Under the pieces are notes generated by a model that worked only from the letters and a program-made list of their open reading frames with translations, was not told the DNA's origin and ran no database searches. DNA of 8,791 bases from Acidobacteriaceae bacterium. Its GTDB lineage: Bacteria; Acidobacteriota; Terriglobia; Terriglobales; Acidobacteriaceae. The position numbers and the translations under genes were made by a program. Position 1 is the stretch's first letter, and each line of letters starts with the position of its first letter. The stretch spans positions 1 through 8,791 of the forward strand of contig JAOAPJ010000446.1 of assembly GCA_025462805.1 (NCBI GenBank), given 5' to 3'. Positions 1-6,744 of this stretch are shown here, piece after piece.

Positions 1-42
1 GAGCTCGTGCAGGGACTTGAGGTGCTCTGAAGTGAGCTTCAT
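1..42 (-). CDS. N-terminal fragment of an unidentified gene (left edge)
   Basis: This is an ATG at 42-40 followed by 13 more codons open to the window edge, reading MKLTSEHLKSLHEL. The start is supported by TGGAG at 55-51 on the same strand, with an 8-base spacer. The gene is divergent from the HAD hydrolase, with a 159-base spacer between the two starts. Fourteen residues cannot identify a family. The LKSLHEL segment faintly recalls the start of YciE/YciF (DUF892) ferritin-like stress proteins, but this is a guess. The well-spaced ribosome binding site is the main reason to believe it is a real gene. Confidence 0.5.
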   Translation of the reverse strand, partial: MKLTSEHLKSLHEL

Positions 43-50
43 ATCCGATT

Positions 51-55
51 CTCCA
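51..55 (-). promoter_or_regulatory. Ribosome binding site of the left-edge gene
   Basis: TGGAG on the minus strand, 8 bases before the ATG at 42-40. It is the main support for calling a gene start at the window edge. Confidence 0.5.
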
Positions 56-188
56 TTCTGATTCGTCTCGCTCGGCCGCAATGCTCAAGCGTTGTATCGG
101 GACAATGACCGGGCCGGGACAGGTCGCCACAGACACTCAATCACGAGCGACTTCATCCACGTGGCGGACATCCCTCCACTAGGACGAT

Positions 189-193
189 GGAGG
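189..193 (+). promoter_or_regulatory. Ribosome binding site favouring the ATG at 202
   Basis: GGAGG lies 8 bases before the ATG at 202, inside a purine run (187-197). The in-frame ATG at 187 has only AGGA with a two-base spacer, which is too close. The later in-frame candidates, ATG 325 and GTG 376, have weaker or no such site. This is why the HAD gene is called from 202. Confidence 0.6.
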
Positions 194-201
194 GGAGCCT
201 T

Positions 202-1053
202 ATGTTGTCTAGACCAGTAACTCACACCAACAGTCCGGAGCAGAGCACCGCGAGTTGCGGTCAGGTACAACCCGCTAAGGCAATACTCCGCTCCTACCCT
301 CCGGACCCGGCAAAACACTCGACCATGGCCTCTCGCTCAAGGACCTCGCAAGGCGCTCTGCACCAAGAGAGCAAAGTGTCTCCATCGCTGGCATGGGACG
401 CATACGACGCCTATCTGTTTGACATCGATGGGACGTTGCTAATCTGCCAGGATGCCGTCCACTACGAGGGATTCTGCCATGCGCTCGCCTGGCTGAATGA
501 GGCGCCTCTCACACTCGACGGGGTCACCGTGCACGGGAACACCGACCGGGGCATCCTTCGCGACGCCATGATACTGACCGGAAGGGACGCGAAGGAATGG
601 AGAGATGCTTTATCGGAAGCGGTGCTGCGGATGGAGCAGTTTGTCCTGCAAGAGCAGGGGCGCATGTGTGCACAGCCCATTGCGGGAGTGGCTGAAACAC
701 TCACGTACCTCGAGAGCTGCGGAGCCGTGCTCGGGATTGTGACGGGAAACCTGTCCTCTATCGGCTCGATGAAGCTGAAGCGAAGCGGACTCCATTCCCA
801 CTTCAGCTTCTTCGGATTCAGCGATCTGTTCGAAGATCGCATAGAGACGGTGAAAGACGCCGTCAGTAGTCTGACGCGAGAGCTAGCAGCAAATGCAAAC
901 ATATGTCTGGTGGGAGACACGCCGCTGGACGTGCGAGCGGCTCATCGGAATCACTTGCCTGCCATCGCTGTTGCCACTGGAATTTTCTCTTTCGAAGAAC
1001 TTGCTGCTGAGGCGCCGGAATATTGCGTCCAGTCACTTACAGACCTCTTCTGA
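202..1053 (+). CDS. HAD-superfamily hydrolase, phosphoglycolate-phosphatase-like
   Basis: This is a probable cytoplasmic phosphatase of 283 residues when read from the ATG at 202. HAD motif I is DIDGT at about 74-78, with Asp74 the likely nucleophile and Asp76 the acid/base. Motif II is TGN at 181-183. The motif III lysine is 191 or 193 (MKLKRSG). Motif IV is GDTPLD at 238-243, with acidic residues for Mg. About 100 residues separate motifs I and II, which fits a helical C1 cap. The Asp nucleophile favours phosphatase over dehalogenase activity. The first 65 or so residues are rich in Ser, Thr, Pro and Gln and resemble no HAD domain, so a later start (GTG 376, giving about 225 residues, a typical size) is possible. 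The gene converges on the glycosyltransferase operon and shares its last 103 bases with that operon's last gene. The substrate is unknown. Dephosphorylating a sugar phosphate of the neighbouring pathway is attractive, but the opposite orientation weakens the link. Confidence 0.85.
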   Translation: MLSRPVTHTNSPEQSTASCGQVQPAKAILRSYPPDPAKHSTMASRSRTSQGALHQESKVSPSLAWDAYDAYLFDIDGTLLICQDAVHYEGFCHALAWLNEAPLTLDGVTVHGNTDRGILRDAMILTGRDAKEWRDALSEAVLRMEQFVLQEQGRMCAQPIAGVAETLTYLESCGAVLGIVTGNLSSIGSMKLKRSGLHSHFSFFGFSDLFEDRIETVKDAVSSLTRELAANANICLVGDTPLDVRAAHRNHLPAIAVATGIFSFEELAAEAPEYCVQSLTDLF

Positions 1054-2138
1054 TGGTTGGAGTACACCTGCCCTGAAGCGGGCAGCGACGCTACGATCTC
1101 CTCGAAGTGGGCTGCCCGGTGCTGGGAGGTGTGCGCGCTGAGGATCCGCTCGCGGGCAGCGGCTCCGATCTGGCTGCGTTCCGTTTCGCTCACCCGCTTA
1201 AGAATGTCGATCACCTCATGGGTGCTATCAACAATCAACACCTCTTCGTTTGGTGTCAGGAACTCGTCCAGGCCTTCCCATGCGTCGGAGATGATGGCGG
1301 CACCGCACGCCGCAGCCTCAAACAGCCGTACCGACGGGGAGAAACCAGCCTGCACCATGTCGGCTCGCGTTAGATTCAGGCTGTATCGTGATGATGAGTA
1401 GAAGGACGGGTGCTTGGGAGGCGGAACGTGCTCAATCCAGGCAACATTCGTAGACCAACTCACCGGTGGATACTGTGGGCCGGCGACGATGAACCTATGC
1501 TTTGGCAGTCTCTGTGCCGGCAGACCGAGCAGACGACGCAGTTTCTCCTGCCGATCAGGTGAGTAAGTCCCGAGATAACTCAGATCGCAGCGGTGCCGTG
1601 CGGACCGGCTGGGCGCCCGGTACATGTCAACGTCCACAGAACAGTAGAAAGCGACGGCGTTGCGAGCCCCCAAACTCGATTCAAGCCGGTCGAGCACGCG
1701 GCCGCCCGAGAAGCTGAGATACGCGGAGAACCGAGGCACTTGGTCCTTCCGTAGGTATTCGCAGCCCGGCTCGCTGCCCAAGGCAGCCATCGTGACAGGA
1801 GTGTCTATATCGTAGAAGAGCACTCGAGGACAGCGCGACAGTAAAGCATTGGCAGCTTCGATCCCATCTCCGAAGTAGGACCCGAGCACGACCGCATCCG
1901 CATCCACAGTATCGGCGAGGATCTTTCGCTCGGCGTTCTTCCACTCCTCATAGAGTCGAACCGAGCAGTAGCTTGGATTCGGCAGATCCCGCGCGGAGCG
2001 ATACCAAGGGACATCTTTCTCCCAGAAACTGATGGTGTGCCCTCGCTTGGCGAGTGCACGGCACAACGAGCGATACGTGGTCGCGTGACCATTGCCCCAG
2101 GATGACGTGATACTCAGGCCGAGAATGACGATCTTCAT
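951..2138 (-). CDS. CgeB-type GT-B glycosyltransferase, copy 3 of a tandem set
   Basis: This is a 395-residue soluble GT-B glycosyltransferase that should move a sugar from a nucleotide donor. It opens with a Rossmann strand and a family signature, SSWGNGHATTYRSL at 12-25, followed by an RGH strand at 32-34. The donor-binding C-terminal half holds GFSPSVRLFEAAACGAA at 265-281 (Glu274), ISDAWEGLDEF at 283-293 and EEVLIV at 298-303. This pattern matches CgeB and Pfam Glyco_trans_1_2 (PF13524) proteins as I know them. The ATG at 2138 overlaps the stop of the preceding gene as ATGA, and only a weak GAGG lies upstream (2152-2149), so it probably relies on translational coupling. Residues from about 352 form a Ser/Ala-rich tail beyond the usual domain end. 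The last 34 residues are antisense to the HAD gene. Donor and acceptor cannot be read from sequence. Confidence 0.85.
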   Translation of the reverse strand: MKIVILGLSITSSWGNGHATTYRSLCRALAKRGHTISFWEKDVPWYRSARDLPNPSYCSVRLYEEWKNAERKILADTVDADAVVLGSYFGDGIEAANALLSRCPRVLFYDIDTPVTMAALGSEPGCEYLRKDQVPRFSAYLSFSGGRVLDRLESSLGARNAVAFYCSVDVDMYRAPSRSARHRCDLSYLGTYSPDRQEKLRRLLGLPAQRLPKHRFIVAGPQYPPVSWSTNVAWIEHVPPPKHPSFYSSSRYSLNLTRADMVQAGFSPSVRLFEAAACGAAIISDAWEGLDEFLTPNEEVLIVDSTHEVIDILKRVSETERSQIGAAARERILSAHTSQHRAAHFEEIVASLPASGQVYSNHQKRSVSDWTQYSGASAASSSKEKIPVATAMAGK

Positions 2139-3241
2139 GCGACGCGCGCCTCATCCGGCTCGGACGCCGCACTCGGAATTGCGAGTAATCTGGAGAGCAC
2201 CGTTTGGATTTGCCTGCCTCTCAAGTCGTATGTGTGATCGCGCATCGCCCGCTTCCGCAAGGCCTGACCGCATTTCTGGGCATCGGTATCCCTGTAGGAG
2301 CGAAGTGTGGAGACGATCTCATCGGCGGAGCGCACGATGAGCACTTCCCTTCCCGGTTCAAAGAAGTCACTGATACCCGGCCAGTCATCGCACAGTAGAC
2401 AGCCTCCGCTTCCGGCCACCTCGAAGACACGAGTCGGAGGAGAGTAGCCGAACGAAGCCATCGACGCTCGGTTGATGTTCAGCACCATACGTGCCGAACA
2501 GTTCACACGATTGTGATCGCCGGTGGGTACATGTCCAATCCAGCGAACATTGCCTGGGAGCGTCTTCCCACCCCATCCTTCGCCCCCGAGCAGAAACGTC
2601 TTCTCCAAAGCAAGACTTGCCGCCCGCAGGAATAGCTCCTCGACGCGCTGCTCGCGATCCGGCAAGCGATTTCCCACGAAGGCAAGATCGCAGCGCAGGG
2701 CAGGATCCGGGGGAACTGGAAAGTGCGTCGACGAATCGAGGCCGTTATAGATAGTTGAGAAGTTGCGCGCTCCGAACTTTTCATACGCGTCCTGCGTGCC
2801 GGGACCACCTCCATAGGTGAACACCGCGTCATACCGGCCAATAATCGAAGCCAAGCCTCCCGTGGGCTCCTCACACATTCGAGAGATGGTGGCCGGCGCA
2901 TCCACATCCCAGAAGATCACACGGCTGCTCGGCTGACACTCCAGAACTGACGACTCCAATTCCTCATCGTCTGCGCCTATTCCGCTATGCTTGATCACCA
3001 CGTCTGCCGCACGCGCGCGTTCCAAGATGCGGTCGAGATCAAGCTTGGGTCGATAGACGATCGACTGCGCGTAAGAATAATCCCCAGCATCCAGGTGCCG
3101 CTGCCGGTCAAAGGCGTCTGGCTCAGCGAAGCAGACTTGATGCCCAAGGTGATGGAGAGCACGATAGATGCCCCGATAGTAGGTCGCCGCGCCATTCCAA
3201 TAGGAGGACAGCAGGCTCGAACCGAAGACAAACAGCTTCAT
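2135..3241 (-). CDS. CgeB-type GT-B glycosyltransferase, copy 2 of a tandem set
   Basis: This is a 368-residue GT-B glycosyltransferase, paralogous to the genes on both sides. The N-terminus has the family signature SSYWNGAATYYRG at 12-24 with LGH at 32-34. FWDVDAPAT at 110-118 matches FYDIDTPVT at 108-116 of the downstream copy. The C-terminal donor site has FGYSPPTRVFEVAGSGG at 264-280 (Glu274), CDDWPGISDFFEPG at 284-297 and REVLIV at 298-303. No signal peptide or membrane segment is seen, so it should be cytoplasmic or peripheral. Its ATG overlaps the preceding stop by four bases and has AGGAG at 3254-3250 with an 8-base spacer. Its own stop overlaps the next ATG in the same way. The sugar transferred is unknown. 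Confidence 0.86.
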   Translation of the reverse strand: MKLFVFGSSLLSSYWNGAATYYRGIYRALHHLGHQVCFAEPDAFDRQRHLDAGDYSYAQSIVYRPKLDLDRILERARAADVVIKHSGIGADDEELESSVLECQPSSRVIFWDVDAPATISRMCEEPTGGLASIIGRYDAVFTYGGGPGTQDAYEKFGARNFSTIYNGLDSSTHFPVPPDPALRCDLAFVGNRLPDREQRVEELFLRAASLALEKTFLLGGEGWGGKTLPGNVRWIGHVPTGDHNRVNCSARMVLNINRASMASFGYSPPTRVFEVAGSGGCLLCDDWPGISDFFEPGREVLIVRSADEIVSTLRSYRDTDAQKCGQALRKRAMRDHTYDLRGRQIQTVLSRLLAIPSAASEPDEARVA

Positions 3242-4344
3242 GCCAGGATCTCCTCGCAGATTGAAGTCAGCTGCTCAGCACGATGTCGACAGGTGTGCCT
3301 CTCCAGAACCGTTTGCAGTCCCTGTTGCGCTTGGGCCGCGGCGGCGGAAGGGTCCGCGAGAAGCCTTTGCAGAGCCTCCACTGCCTCGCGCGTATTGCTG
3401 ACCATCAAACAGTCTCCCGGGCGGAACAGCTGCTCTGAATCGGCCCACGGCGCCGAAACCAGCGGAATTCCCGCGGCGAGAGCTTCAAAGACACGAATCG
3501 TCGGAATCCCCTGCATAGCCATGCCATATTGCTGCCGCGGGATGTGAAGTGTGACCTTCGACCGGCGATAGGCAGCAGCAGCATCCAGGTTTGCAAGATA
3601 TCCTCCATAGTGGATTCCAGCCTCTTGCAATGCACGCCTCCCCTCTGCCGGGTAGCGGACCCCATGTACTACCCAAGAGGCGTCTGCAAGCAAGCTGGCT
3701 GGGGCGATAAGATACTCATACAGCTCTCGGGTCCGTTCCCCATCTCCCCAATTCCCTACCCAGATCACATCCGTCGTGCTCTGCACATCCGCCGGGAAGA
3801 AGACCGTAACGTCGGCGGCTTCGTGAAACGTCCACGCGTGGCGAACATGGAACTGATCTACATAGATGCTGCGCAAGGCATCGCCGAAGGCGAGTACTCC
3901 ATCGAAAGCATGGATCTGCATCTGGCGGATCTGCTCTGGAGAACTCAACGCGCGATGATGTGTGTCATGAAAGAGCGTGCGGCAATCAGCGTATTTCGCC
4001 GCTTCCAGCAGCGTTGTGACCACCTGGGGCGAGTTCCACTCATGCACGATCGCAACGTCGGAATGCCTGAGGGCATCCGCCAGCATCTCACGATCGCCGG
4101 CGTGCTCATGGATGGTTAGCTCCGGGTACATCGCCGAAAACTGCGCAAGCGACGCCCTACCTCGCTCACCCTCAGACTGAATCAAGTTTCGCTGTGACCA
4201 GCCGTCGTGTTCCTGCCAGCAGGCAACGGTATGCCCCATGGCCAGAAGCGCCCGGGCCAAACCGCGCAGAAAGTGCGCATTTCCATTGTTCCAATCGGAG
4301 GTGAGTGAATGCAGGAACATCGCAATGCGCAGCCTACGCGACAT
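3238..4344 (-). CDS. CgeB-type GT-B glycosyltransferase, copy 1 of a tandem set
   Basis: This is a 368-residue GT-B glycosyltransferase and the most divergent of the three tandem copies. The family signature appears as SLTSDWNNGNAHFLRGLARA at 13-32 with MGH at 36-38. The donor half has a WVGNWGDGERTRELYEYL strand-loop at 195-212 and GIPTIRVFEALAAGIPLVS at 279-297 (Glu287), followed by PWADSEQLFRPGD at 299-311. An in-frame ATG at 4458 would add 38 residues. I reject it because that stretch lies inside the upstream gene, looks unlike protein, and the ATG at 4344 has GGAGGA just upstream and directly begins a Rossmann strand (RRLRIAMFLHSL). The start overlaps the end of the GT4 gene by 11 bases. 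The 3' end overlaps the next ATG by four. Acceptor and donor are unknown. Confidence 0.84.
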   Translation of the reverse strand: MSRRLRIAMFLHSLTSDWNNGNAHFLRGLARALLAMGHTVACWQEHDGWSQRNLIQSEGERGRASLAQFSAMYPELTIHEHAGDREMLADALRHSDVAIVHEWNSPQVVTTLLEAAKYADCRTLFHDTHHRALSSPEQIRQMQIHAFDGVLAFGDALRSIYVDQFHVRHAWTFHEAADVTVFFPADVQSTTDVIWVGNWGDGERTRELYEYLIAPASLLADASWVVHGVRYPAEGRRALQEAGIHYGGYLANLDAAAAYRRSKVTLHIPRQQYGMAMQGIPTIRVFEALAAGIPLVSAPWADSEQLFRPGDCLMVSNTREAVEALQRLLADPSAAAAQAQQGLQTVLERHTCRHRAEQLTSICEEILA

Positions 4345-5449
4345 GAGCGAAGGCTCCTCCCTGGCACACTTCCTGGTAGAGATCGAGATAGGTGCCGACG
4401 AAGCGATCGAGCCCATAGACCTCCCGGGCTCGCCTGCGCGCCCGCAACGCCAACTCACGACGCAGCGGGGGCGCTAGCAGCAAAGAAGCGACCGCATCGT
4501 GCAGCGCGTCAGGATCGCGCGGATCAAAGAAAAGCGCCGCACCGTCCCATATCTCATGGAAGGAGTCGATATCGCTCAGCACAAGAACACATCCCGCATG
4601 AGCAGCCTCAAGCGGAGCCAGACCGAACGGCTCATACAGCGAGGTACCGAGATAGATTTCGCTTTCCGCTAACATGTCGCTCAATGCGACGCGGTCCAGA
4701 TGACCTAACATCTGAATCGAGTCCGATGCCGGTGAGCTACGCGGGCCGGCCGGAATCTGTTGAACACGGCCTGCGATAGCCACGGGCAGCGGCAACTTCG
4801 CGAGCTCTACGATCGCGGTATTCTTGCCCTCATCCCAGAGACGGCCCGCCGTAACGGCGCGCAGCTTGCGCGTTCTACCGCGGTCGGGCTGTGGCACGCT
4901 GCCGTTGAAGATGACGCGTGCCCGGCCATCGAGCGATCCATAGTGCCACTCCAGGTTCTTCAACTGTGCGCTCGAAGGCGAGACGACGAAATCAGCCCCC
5001 CGCAAACCTGCCTGCACCAGGCACCGATAATGCTCGAACCAGGCGGTGTGTTGTGGCGCTTCACTATAACGAGCATGCCACCAACTGATGACGTCGCTGT
5101 GTGCGACGACGATGCGCGGCACACGGCCTTTGATTGCACCATAACAGTATTGGTTGGAGTGCAGCAGATCAGCGCCGAACGTCTGGACGAGACTCTCCAG
5201 GTAATGGCTACTCTCTGCGATCCGCGGGTCGCTGGGCGTCCACTCTAATGGAAACTCCGTAGCAATGAAGCGAAATCGGCTCGGAGCAATTCGTTCGAGG
5301 TGCTCAATGCTCCGCCGCTGGCCGTCGTCTGGAAGACCACCGAAGCTCACCAGGCAGACGTCGTTGCCCGCTTGGAGCAATCCTCGGACCAGGTCGGTCG
5401 AGTACATCCAGACGCCGCCGACTGTATCGGTGGTCATCAGCACGCGCAT
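4334..5449 (-). CDS. GT4-type glycosyltransferase (GT-B fold)
   Basis: This 371-residue retaining-type GT-B glycosyltransferase resembles CAZy family GT4. The N-terminal acceptor domain begins MRVLMTTDTVGGVWMYSTDL, with the glycine-rich loop (GG at 11-12) typical of the family, and includes VAHSDVISWW at 115-124, whose His117 is a catalytic candidate. The C-terminal domain has AGRLWDEGKN at 201-210 (Arg203 and Lys209, expected to contact the donor diphosphate) and the EX7E motif EPFGLAPLE at 273-281. The ATG at 5449 is preferred over an in-frame ATG at 5545 because it begins the fold exactly and has GAGGA at 5460-5456 with a 6-base spacer. It overlaps the radical SAM gene by 13 bases and the next glycosyltransferase by 11. 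It clearly differs from the three CgeB-type copies, so it likely makes a different linkage. Confidence 0.88.
   Translation of the reverse strand: MRVLMTTDTVGGVWMYSTDLVRGLLQAGNDVCLVSFGGLPDDGQRRSIEHLERIAPSRFRFIATEFPLEWTPSDPRIAESSHYLESLVQTFGADLLHSNQYCYGAIKGRVPRIVVAHSDVISWWHARYSEAPQHTAWFEHYRCLVQAGLRGADFVVSPSSAQLKNLEWHYGSLDGRARVIFNGSVPQPDRGRTRKLRAVTAGRLWDEGKNTAIVELAKLPLPVAIAGRVQQIPAGPRSSPASDSIQMLGHLDRVALSDMLAESEIYLGTSLYEPFGLAPLEAAHAGCVLVLSDIDSFHEIWDGAALFFDPRDPDALHDAVASLLLAPPLRRELALRARRRAREVYGLDRFVGTYLDLYQEVCQGGAFAHVA
4354..4358 (-). promoter_or_regulatory. Ribosome binding site fixing the start of the first CgeB-type gene
   Basis: AGGAG, within a longer GGAGGAG, lies 9 bases before the ATG at 4344 and inside the end of the GT4 gene. 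It decides in favour of this start over the upstream in-frame ATG at 4458. Confidence 0.7.
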
Positions 5450-6744
5450 TCGAGTTCCTCGAGGGATAGCGGCTGCTGCTCCTGGATGTCGCTGAACCCA
5501 CGCTCTGCAAAGAGACTGAGATAGAAGCGATGGGCCCGCTCCCATGCCTCATCGTCAGGCGGCGCACCGAACGTCTGCACGTATTGCGGGCTGCCCGGGA
5601 AAGGGAACATAGGCACTGGTTCCGATACCCAAACACCACGCCTCTTCAAGGTGCGCTGCCAGTCGGAGACGAGCTCGGGGTCGTCTCCGGTCGTCTTGAT
5701 CAGATTTGCCTGCACCCACGGGATGTGTCGCCGGGCGGCCAGCAGCAGCTCGGTAATTCGATCCGTGGACAGGCGACAGTTCTTCCGTACGGCTTCCCGG
5801 CCCTCTTTTGTCACCGACTCGACGCCACACTCGAACGAAATACAGTGCGCACGGCCTAGGAGCTCAAGCGATTCTTCATCCCACAGATCGATGCGGCTTT
5901 GGAAGCCAATCGCCACGGGCCGCTTGGCAATCTCTTCAAGCAACAGCCTGACTTGCTGACCGACGCCGAAGATCTCGTCGATGAAGTAGATGTAGCCCAC
6001 GCCTCGGGCGATCATGGCGTCGATCTCTTGTAGGACCTGGTAAACATCCCGTTCCCTATACTTATTGCGAAACAGGGTTTTGTTGCAGAAGGAGCATGAC
6101 CAAGGGCATCCACGCGCGAACTCTACCTCAGCTCCCAGGCTTCCCGGAACACTCGAAGGCAAATCTCGAAAGACATGGTGCAAATGCGTATGGCGCTCTA
6201 GCGGGTAGGCGGAGAGGTCGTTTGCCTCAATCTCATGCATGTTGACGTTGCCCAGCCCGGGGCTCGTATGCAGGCGCTCACCCTCACGCCAGCAGCACCC
6301 CGCGATTTGATTCCAGTCTTTGCCGGCAAGCTCGGGCAGCGTCTGGTCGGGTTCACCGCGCAGCACGATGTCTGCATTCGTCTTGCGCAGCGTCGCACCC
6401 GGCGTTGCCGATCCGTGGGGTCCGATTAGAACCGTCTTCCCCAAGTGCCCGAGCTGCTCCACCCACGCATGCGGAATGCGCAGTTCTGGTTGGGGGCAGC
6501 GCCAAAACAGGTAGGAGGGTGCGGTCGGGATGACGATGAAATCCGGCTGGAAAGAACTGAGCCTTCCCGCGACATCAGCAGGCTGCAGCGACTCCATGTG
6601 TGCGTCGATCAGCTGCGCATCATGTCCTTCCCGCCTCAGAAACTGACTCGCGGAGAGGAACTCCAGCGGCAGGTGCGGATCGCGGCAGCCAAAGTAAGTT
6701 GAACCCTCAAAGCTCCAGGTCGGATTGACCAGTGCGTACTTCAC
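5437..6744 (-). CDS. B12-binding-domain radical SAM enzyme
   Basis: This 435-residue enzyme is predicted to use S-adenosylmethionine, a 4Fe-4S cluster and probably cobalamin. Residues 1-140 form a Rossmann-like B12-binding domain (YALVNPTW strand, IDAHMESL at 46-53, KTVLIGPHG at 103-111, ADIVLRGEPDQTLPELA at 124-140). It lacks the DxHxxG cobalamin histidine motif in the first loop, as many class B radical SAM proteins do. The radical SAM core starts at FARGCPWSCSFC, with cluster cysteines 213, 217 and 220. YIYFIDEIFG at 251-260 and SFECGVESVT at 303-312 are further core strands. The GTG at 6744 is called because GTGA overlaps the preceding stop and AGGGG (6757-6753) is 8 bases upstream. An open frame reaching 7221 only shadows the epimerase gene. 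Its place among sugar epimerases and glycosyltransferases points to modification of a sugar or glycolipid. Methylation is the common chemistry of the class, but the substrate is unknown. It may belong to the family I recall as TIGR04295 (unchecked). Confidence 0.88.
   Translation of the reverse strand: MKYALVNPTWSFEGSTYFGCRDPHLPLEFLSASQFLRREGHDAQLIDAHMESLQPADVAGRLSSFQPDFIVIPTAPSYLFWRCPQPELRIPHAWVEQLGHLGKTVLIGPHGSATPGATLRKTNADIVLRGEPDQTLPELAGKDWNQIAGCCWREGERLHTSPGLGNVNMHEIEANDLSAYPLERHTHLHHVFRDLPSSVPGSLGAEVEFARGCPWSCSFCNKTLFRNKYRERDVYQVLQEIDAMIARGVGYIYFIDEIFGVGQQVRLLLEEIAKRPVAIGFQSRIDLWDEESLELLGRAHCISFECGVESVTKEGREAVRKNCRLSTDRITELLLAARRHIPWVQANLIKTTGDDPELVSDWQRTLKRRGVWVSEPVPMFPFPGSPQYVQTFGAPPDDEAWERAHRFYLSLFAERGFSDIQEQQPLSLEELECAC

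Larger units (their letters stand above)
43..201. other. Divergent intergenic spacer
   Basis: This 159-base spacer separates the left-edge minus-strand gene from the plus-strand HAD gene, so it should hold promoters for both. I looked for -35/-10 pairs on each strand and found none convincing. TTGTAT at 93-98 has no good -10 partner. The two ribosome binding sites lie at its ends. An open frame on the minus strand (85-318) crosses it but has no recognisable protein features, so I do not call a gene there. Confidence 0.5.

Noticed and set aside
1..6. GAGCTC (SacI site) exactly at the window start
   Set aside because: It could hint at a cloned fragment end, but it is in frame within the left-edge gene and the right end shows no matching site, so chance is enough.
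85..318. Minus-strand open frame of 77 codons across the divergent spacer and the start of the HAD gene
   Set aside because: No recognisable domain, an unusual composition and no good ribosome binding site. It overlaps the better supported HAD start, and the left-edge gene already explains the minus-strand signal here.
2987..3547. Plus-strand open frame of 186 codons (and a similar one at 3529-4119)
   Set aside because: Both are antisense to well-supported glycosyltransferases, show no domain features, and are expected by chance opposite GC-rich coding DNA.
4345..4458. 38-residue N-terminal extension of the first CgeB-type glycosyltransferase
   Set aside because: It would overlap the GT4 gene by 125 bases, looks unlike the family, and the strong AGGAG sits just before the ATG at 4344.
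5450..5545. 32-residue N-terminal extension of the GT4 glycosyltransferase
   Set aside because: It lies inside the radical SAM gene, and the GT-B fold starts exactly at the ATG at 5449, which has its own ribosome binding site.
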